Positions 60,301-64,000 of a DNA stretch of 64,000 nt are shown in pieces. The stretch is from Cinclus cinclus (taxonomy: Eukaryota; Chordata; Aves; Passeriformes; Cinclidae): NCBI RefSeq assembly GCF_963662255.1, contig NC_085073.1:1364001-1428000 (forward strand). The letters are read 5' to 3'. Below the pieces are notes generated by a model. The model ran no database searches. It saw only the letters and a program-made list of their open reading frames with translations, and had not been told where the DNA came from. The translations under genes and the position numbers were made by a program. The number at the start of each line of letters is the position of its first letter. Position 1 is the stretch's first letter.

Positions 60301-62329
60301 CTTTGGGGTTAATCACTCCTCTGCCCTGAAAAACACTGACATCCCCAATGTCATTGTCTCTGGACTTTTTGTTTACAGGTCTCACAGGCATCCTTCTCCC
60401 ACCAGCACTGTGTAGTTAAGTCAGGCTGTATTAAAACACAGCTTCTTAAACCTCCAGCCCAAGCCCTGAGCCCTTCCCTCCATTGCCTCGGGTTTCACCT
60501 AACCCCCAGCTCCTTTCATACAGGTAAGAAACCCTCCAATTTCACTGTTACCCTCCCTGCCCTCCCACGGCCATCCTCTCCCCTTCCTTGCCTGTCCCCT
60601 ACCCTTGCATTCCCCCAAGACAGCAGCTGCCTCTGGCCATGGAGCAGATGGAGGCTGGGCACTGCTCTTCCCTCTCCACTGGCATGATGCAACCTGGACT
60701 CTGTGGTGGTGACACACTGTCCCAGCCAAACAAACACAGCTCGGACCGCGTGTTTCATTGCAACAGCCTGCACAGCCCTGGCCCTCCCAGACAGGGACAG
60801 CCCAGCCACCTCTGAGCCAGGGGCTGGCAGTGGCAGCTCCTCTGATGCAAACACTGTCCCAACACCCCTCGGGGATGATTTTTGACTGGGCTGCCAAGAC
60901 CAAGGAAGGGCTGAGGTCTCCAGGACGCAAGGGACCTGCATCCTGAGTGGTCTCCACTCCTGATGATGTGATGAGCTCGGCTGGGGTCCTGTGGTGTCCC
61001 TGCATCCTTGCCTGTCTCTGCACCTGCTCTGCCCTGTCTCTTCTCTGCCCCCTACAGCAGAGCAGAGCAGAGCTGTTGGGGACATGGAGGGCATCATCTG
61101 ATACCGCAGGGGCCTCTTGGTGCTGCCCCTGAACTCCCTGTGGGCACAGCAGGCACCTGAGAAGGGCCTGAGGCCAGGTGAAGCCATGGGATCAGTGTGG
61201 CACCTGGCACTGGGACTCTCCCAAGCCACAAGATGAGCCGAGGCACCATCACAATTCAGAACAGGAGCCGAGGGCACCGACTGGCCCCGACACTGGCCCC
61301 GATGGTGACACAGGGACTGCCACAGCTAGAGGCACCACGGTGGAGCCCAGACGGAGCCGGCAGCGGCACAGCAGGGAGGACAGCAGGGTGCCAGAGGCAG
61401 GGAACAGTGATGGGCAGATGTAGGTGAGGGTTAAGCCGTTCTGGGGACACTGAGCCTTCCCCACATTCCCTCGATGTAATATTTGTGGGAGCAGTGTGTT
61501 CCAGCAGTGCCATAAACACAAAGAAGAAATAAACTTGCCTTTCTCTGCCTGTGGAGCCTTGGGACAATCTAAATTAAGAAACAAAGGAAGAAACAACAAC
61601 TCCAAAGGGTTTTTCCCTAGCCGAGCTGAAAATAGAGCAGAAGCCGGGAGGGGGAAGTTCAGCCCAGACAGGGGCATGTGGGAGCTGGGACAACTCAGCT
61701 GGCCCCAGGGCCACCCCACACCTGGCCTTCTCTGCTTGGGAACAGACACCTTGGGCAGTGTCCCTGGGCAGAGTGGGTGATGGTGGCCCCAGCATTGCTG
61801 TCCTCCCAAGAGCAGCAAAGGATGCTCAGCCAGGCTGTAGGGCTTTGGCATGGAAATGGTGGTGCTGTCTGTATGAAAGCACACTGCCCGTACCTCTGCC
61901 CTGCCTTTTGGGCAACTTCCCTGGAGCTGTATCTCCTCTCCTGCACCCGTCACAGCCCCTTCTTGTCCTGATCCTCCAGTAAGGGAGTGCCTTTGCTGCA
62001 GCAGACACACTACAGTCCCATCTGTAGGTCACTGACCTCACCCTAGCTTGGCTCAGCGCTGTCCTCACATGGGCAGAAGCTGATCCCCAATGCTCTGAAC
62101 CTTGGCCCAGCACTTGGTATCTCCCGGGCATGGACAGTGTCAGCTCATTCAAAATTAACTATTCTGTGTTATCTTCCTCACAGAAAACAATGACATTCCA
62201 GAAACTGAGGTTCTCAACCAGGGATGATTGTGAAGACAGGCCTGCATTCAGATTTACCTAAGCCCCCCAGCAAGCTATTACTCCTCACCCCTAAGGTCCC
62301 CAAACTGTAAAGTTTTTATGGTACTGTCA

Positions 62330-62505
62330 TCAACCATCACCAGCTCACCATCTGTTGCCCTCCATCCCAAACCCATCACCACCCATCACTACCAACACAT
62401 CACCATCCATCAGCACCCCTCACTAACCCACTGCCACCCCTCACCAATGAGCCACCACCCTTCACTAACCCATCACCAGCCATCACCATTCACCAAACCA
62501 TCACT
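62330..62505. repeat. Degenerate CACCATCACC repeat
   Basis: Irregular tetra- to decamer repeats built from CATCACC, CACTAACC and CCACC units. Confidence 0.75.
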
Positions 62506-64000
62506 GGCCCATGTCCACCCATTCCTAATCAGTGCCACCCACCCTCACTGGGAAACAGACCCAGCCCCCTGTGGTAATGGCAAGGTGTGGCCCGAGCCTG
62601 TGTGGCACTGCTTGGGAAGCTGTGGGGACAGTGCCTGTCTGTGCAGCTGAAGCACTGGTGGCAGTGAGCTGTGGGGTCAGCCCTGCCAGCCCCCAGGGCT
62701 TTTTGGGCTCTCAGATCACAGCTCGCGTTCTGAAAAGCATAAATTATTAATTGCAGCTAAGAAGAGAAAGGCTGTGAGCTGCCGCCTGCTCAGACCCACT
62801 GCTCATCTCCAGGCTCTGCCAGCTTAAAGCAGGTCTCACATTTATATTTCATGAGTGTGTCCCTCAGCAGCAGTTTTACAGTGAAAAGAAGGAGTAATGC
62901 ATGCTCTGCACAGAGCCCAGGTGGGTTGCCCCAGCAGCCTACTCCATGCAGCCAGAACTTGCTGCACGAGAAAACCTTCCCCGGGCACCGAATCCTGTTT
63001 TCTCATAAAATGTAGGACAATCCGTTAGGGCTTGTCCTATGCTTTGGAGGCAGGCATGCCAACAGGCGGGTTGGCACAAGCCATCTCTGTTGAGGTGGGT
63101 GCTGGGAGCACACAGAAAGCTGAGCTCCATGGAAGTTGTCTCAGCCTAGAAGGCTTGTCTGGTCCTGAGCCCCAGCTGCTATCCCATCAGAGCAAATTCA
63201 CATCACACCTCATTAAAAATGTGGGGCTTAGTCCAGGAACCTACCCCAGACAAACGCAGTGGAGGTGGAGTGAACCTACACAACCCCAGCATTTGGGGGA
63301 CATCCTGCAAAGACTTGTCGTGAAGAAACATCTCCCTTGCTCTGTGTTTTGCACACCAGCCAGGTCCTGGACTGACCTGGGGCCTTTCTCTGCTTGCTGC
63401 CATGTGGTTCGGGGTCTTGGGATGATGACCTGGGTGCCTACATTGGACAAGTTGTGTTTGTGCCCCATACAGCTTCAAGCAGGAGTGTTCCCCCCTCAAC
63501 ACCCCTGACCGTGCTGTCTCCCCTGGGCGGTTGTCAGCTTGGGCACAGCTCTTCCATCACCTGCTCTGAGGAGCCTGCCTGCTTGTTTGTTCTTGCCTGA
63601 ACCCATTAATTAACCTGAATTAAAGCATCATTCGAACTGACAGTGCTGGGCTCCCTTGCGGCAAGGATGTTCATTACAATTACCACCTGGGCAAGGAAAT
63701 TACAGCAAAATTCCTGCACTGCCAAGGTCTGGGGATGATCCACCAGCAGGACCAACAGACCTGGGATGAGGCTAGGATAATGGCAAAGAGCCTACTCCCA
63801 TGCAGCTTGCTGGGAACAGATGCAAAAACCCTTGAGCCTCTGGGAGCAAGGGGCTGTGCTGGGGGGATTTAATCGCCATCCAGACTAAGAATGATAGGGA
63901 AAAACTCCTGTCTATGATGCAGTAGCTGATGCTCATGGGGTTTGGGTGGGACCCACCAAAAAGCTCCTTTTTATCTTTTTTATCCCAGGAGATACAGCCC

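Larger units (their letters stand above)
54412..64000. other. Gene-poor right end
   Basis: No exon of a recognised family was found on either strand. Open frames up to about 250 residues (for example minus strand 60,516-61,277 and 61,249-62,010) overlap others in opposite frames and have no recognisable content. The area holds a GGAATGGGATGG-like purine repeat (about 56,580-56,730), a CACCATCACC-type repeat (about 62,330-62,500), and several AT-rich islands in GC-richer DNA that may be regulatory. Confidence 0.5.

Noticed and set aside
60516..62010. Two 253-codon minus-strand open frames
   Set aside because: Overlapped by plus-strand frames, no domains, GC-rich composition; likely chance.
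48101..64000. KANK3, expected from mammalian synteny
   Set aside because: No KANK N-terminal motif, coiled coil or ankyrin repeats could be recognised in any frame.

Overview
This window looks like nuclear DNA from a bird, probably a songbird. It has two intact multi-exon vertebrate genes with GT-AG introns, CpG-island promoters, several CR1 LINE fragments of the avian type, and solo retroviral LTRs. No bacterial-style operon, CRISPR array or tRNA/rRNA gene was found. Everything recognisable as a gene reads on the minus strand.

Layout from right to left, which is the direction of transcription. (1) 47.7-64 kb has no recognisable gene. It holds a solo LTR with a perfect 5-bp target duplication (53,694-54,406), short tandem repeats, and several AT-rich islands that look like possible regulatory elements. 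(2) 38.98-47.7 kb is ANGPTL4: seven coding exons encoding a predicted 471-residue secreted protein, with a TATA-type CpG-rich promoter and a 3'UTR of about 1.4 kb. (3) 28.9-38.98 kb is intergenic and rich in repeats: a CR1 copy, a decayed gammaretrovirus-like integrase fragment, a 304-bp solo LTR with its target duplication, a duplicated unknown repeat, and a small orphan CpG island. (4) 11.1-28.5 kb is RAB11B: five coding exons, an intact 218-residue GTPase, a CpG-island promoter, an LTR in intron 1, a rearranged CR1 in intron 4, and a probable long 3'UTR. (5) 10.1-11.0 kb is a CpG island with CCAAT boxes and a strong minus-strand splice donor. From the conserved vertebrate order ANGPTL4-RAB11B-MARCHF2 it is read as the promoter and non-coding first exon of MARCHF2. 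The remaining 1-10.5 kb would be MARCHF2 intron 1; no MARCHF2 coding exon was found.

The two complete genes are not a pathway unit. RAB11B controls recycling endosomes and ANGPTL4 is a secreted inhibitor of lipoprotein lipase; their adjacency is ancestral synteny. No novel system is evident. The most interesting biology is in ANGPTL4. It keeps the lipase-inhibitory motif and the fibrinogen-like domain, but lacks the two coiled-coil cysteines and the linker furin site known from the human protein. It has instead an R-E-R-R motif just before the inhibitory segment, and six N-glycosylation sequons. Two DR1-like nuclear-receptor sites lie in intron 3, the intron that carries the functional PPAR element in mammals.
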